A stretch of DNA of 6,283 bases from an uncultured Lachnobacterium sp. (GTDB lineage: Bacteria > Bacillota > Clostridia > Lachnospirales > Lachnospiraceae): assembly GCA_900549895.1 (NCBI GenBank), contig URQG01000122.1, positions 1 through 6,283 of the forward strand, in the 5' to 3' direction. The notes under the pieces are model-generated. The model saw only the letters and a list, made by a program, of their open reading frames with translations. It had not been told where the DNA came from and did not search any database. Within the stretch, counting starts at the first letter, position 1; every line of letters starts with the position of its first letter. Shown here in pieces: positions 6,242 to 6,283 of the stretch. The position numbers were made by a program, and so were the translations under genes.

Positions 6242-6283
6242 CTGTCTCTTATACACATCTGACGCTGCCGACGATCTTACGCG
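6242..6283. other. Illumina Nextera adapter plus i5 index (artefact, not genomic)
   Basis: The 19-base Tn5 mosaic end CTGTCTCTTATACACATCT occupies 6242-6260, followed by GACGCTGCCGACGA (6261-6274). Together these are the reverse complement of the Nextera read-1 transposase adapter. The next eight bases, TCTTACGC (6275-6282), are the reverse complement of the i5 index I recall as S517 (GCGTAAGA). The last G matches the first base of the P5 part. This is untrimmed read-through at a contig end and not a natural transposon end. Confidence 0.97.

Noticed and set aside
6242..6260. Tn5/IS50-like transposon end at the right edge
   Set aside because: The 19-base mosaic end is an engineered sequence, and it is followed by the Nextera adapter and an index, so it is library-derived and not a natural insertion.

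Overview
The window looks like the end of an assembly contig from a Gram-positive anaerobe of the Clostridia, most likely Lachnospiraceae. The taxonomy is inferred from strong GGAGG ribosome sites, sigma-A type promoters, a pyrBI pair with a zinc-binding regulatory chain, and a C5-pathway hem operon that includes a stand-alone precorrin-2 dehydrogenase. The right-hand end is not genomic: from 6242 onward it is Illumina Nextera (Tn5) adapter followed by an i5 index.

Positions 1-4133 hold a minus-strand tetrapyrrole operon, read right to left: precorrin-2 dehydrogenase (3495-4133), hemB (2467-3435), hemL (1194-2465) and hemA (1-1131, cut by the left edge). HemA and HemL turn glutamyl-tRNA into 5-aminolevulinate, HemB makes porphobilinogen, and the precorrin-2 dehydrogenase makes sirohydrochlorin. 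Its presence points to siroheme and/or cobalamin rather than heme as the end product. hemC, hemD and cobA are not in the window and may lie to the left.

Positions 4134-4272 are a short divergent promoter region where two oppositely facing -10 elements appear to overlap. A small plus-strand gene (4273-4692) encodes a four-helix membrane protein resembling the CmpB / 'ABC transporter type IV' family. It converges on pyrI, with a hairpin terminator at 4668-4701 built into the end of its coding region.

Positions 4711-6079 hold pyrB-pyrI on the minus strand, which encode the catalytic and regulatory chains of aspartate carbamoyltransferase (first committed step of pyrimidine synthesis). They are tightly coupled: the pyrI ribosome site overlaps the pyrB stop. 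A good promoter gives a leader of only about 24 nt, so no leader attenuator fits.

Positions 6080-6209 are an AT-rich divergent intergenic region with a perfect 8-bp inverted repeat. The first codons of an unidentified plus-strand gene start at 6210 and are lost in the adapter after about 11 residues. I found no mobile element, CRISPR array, tRNA, rRNA or convincing new system. Most of the window is ordinary core metabolism, and its most notable feature is the technical artefact at the right end.
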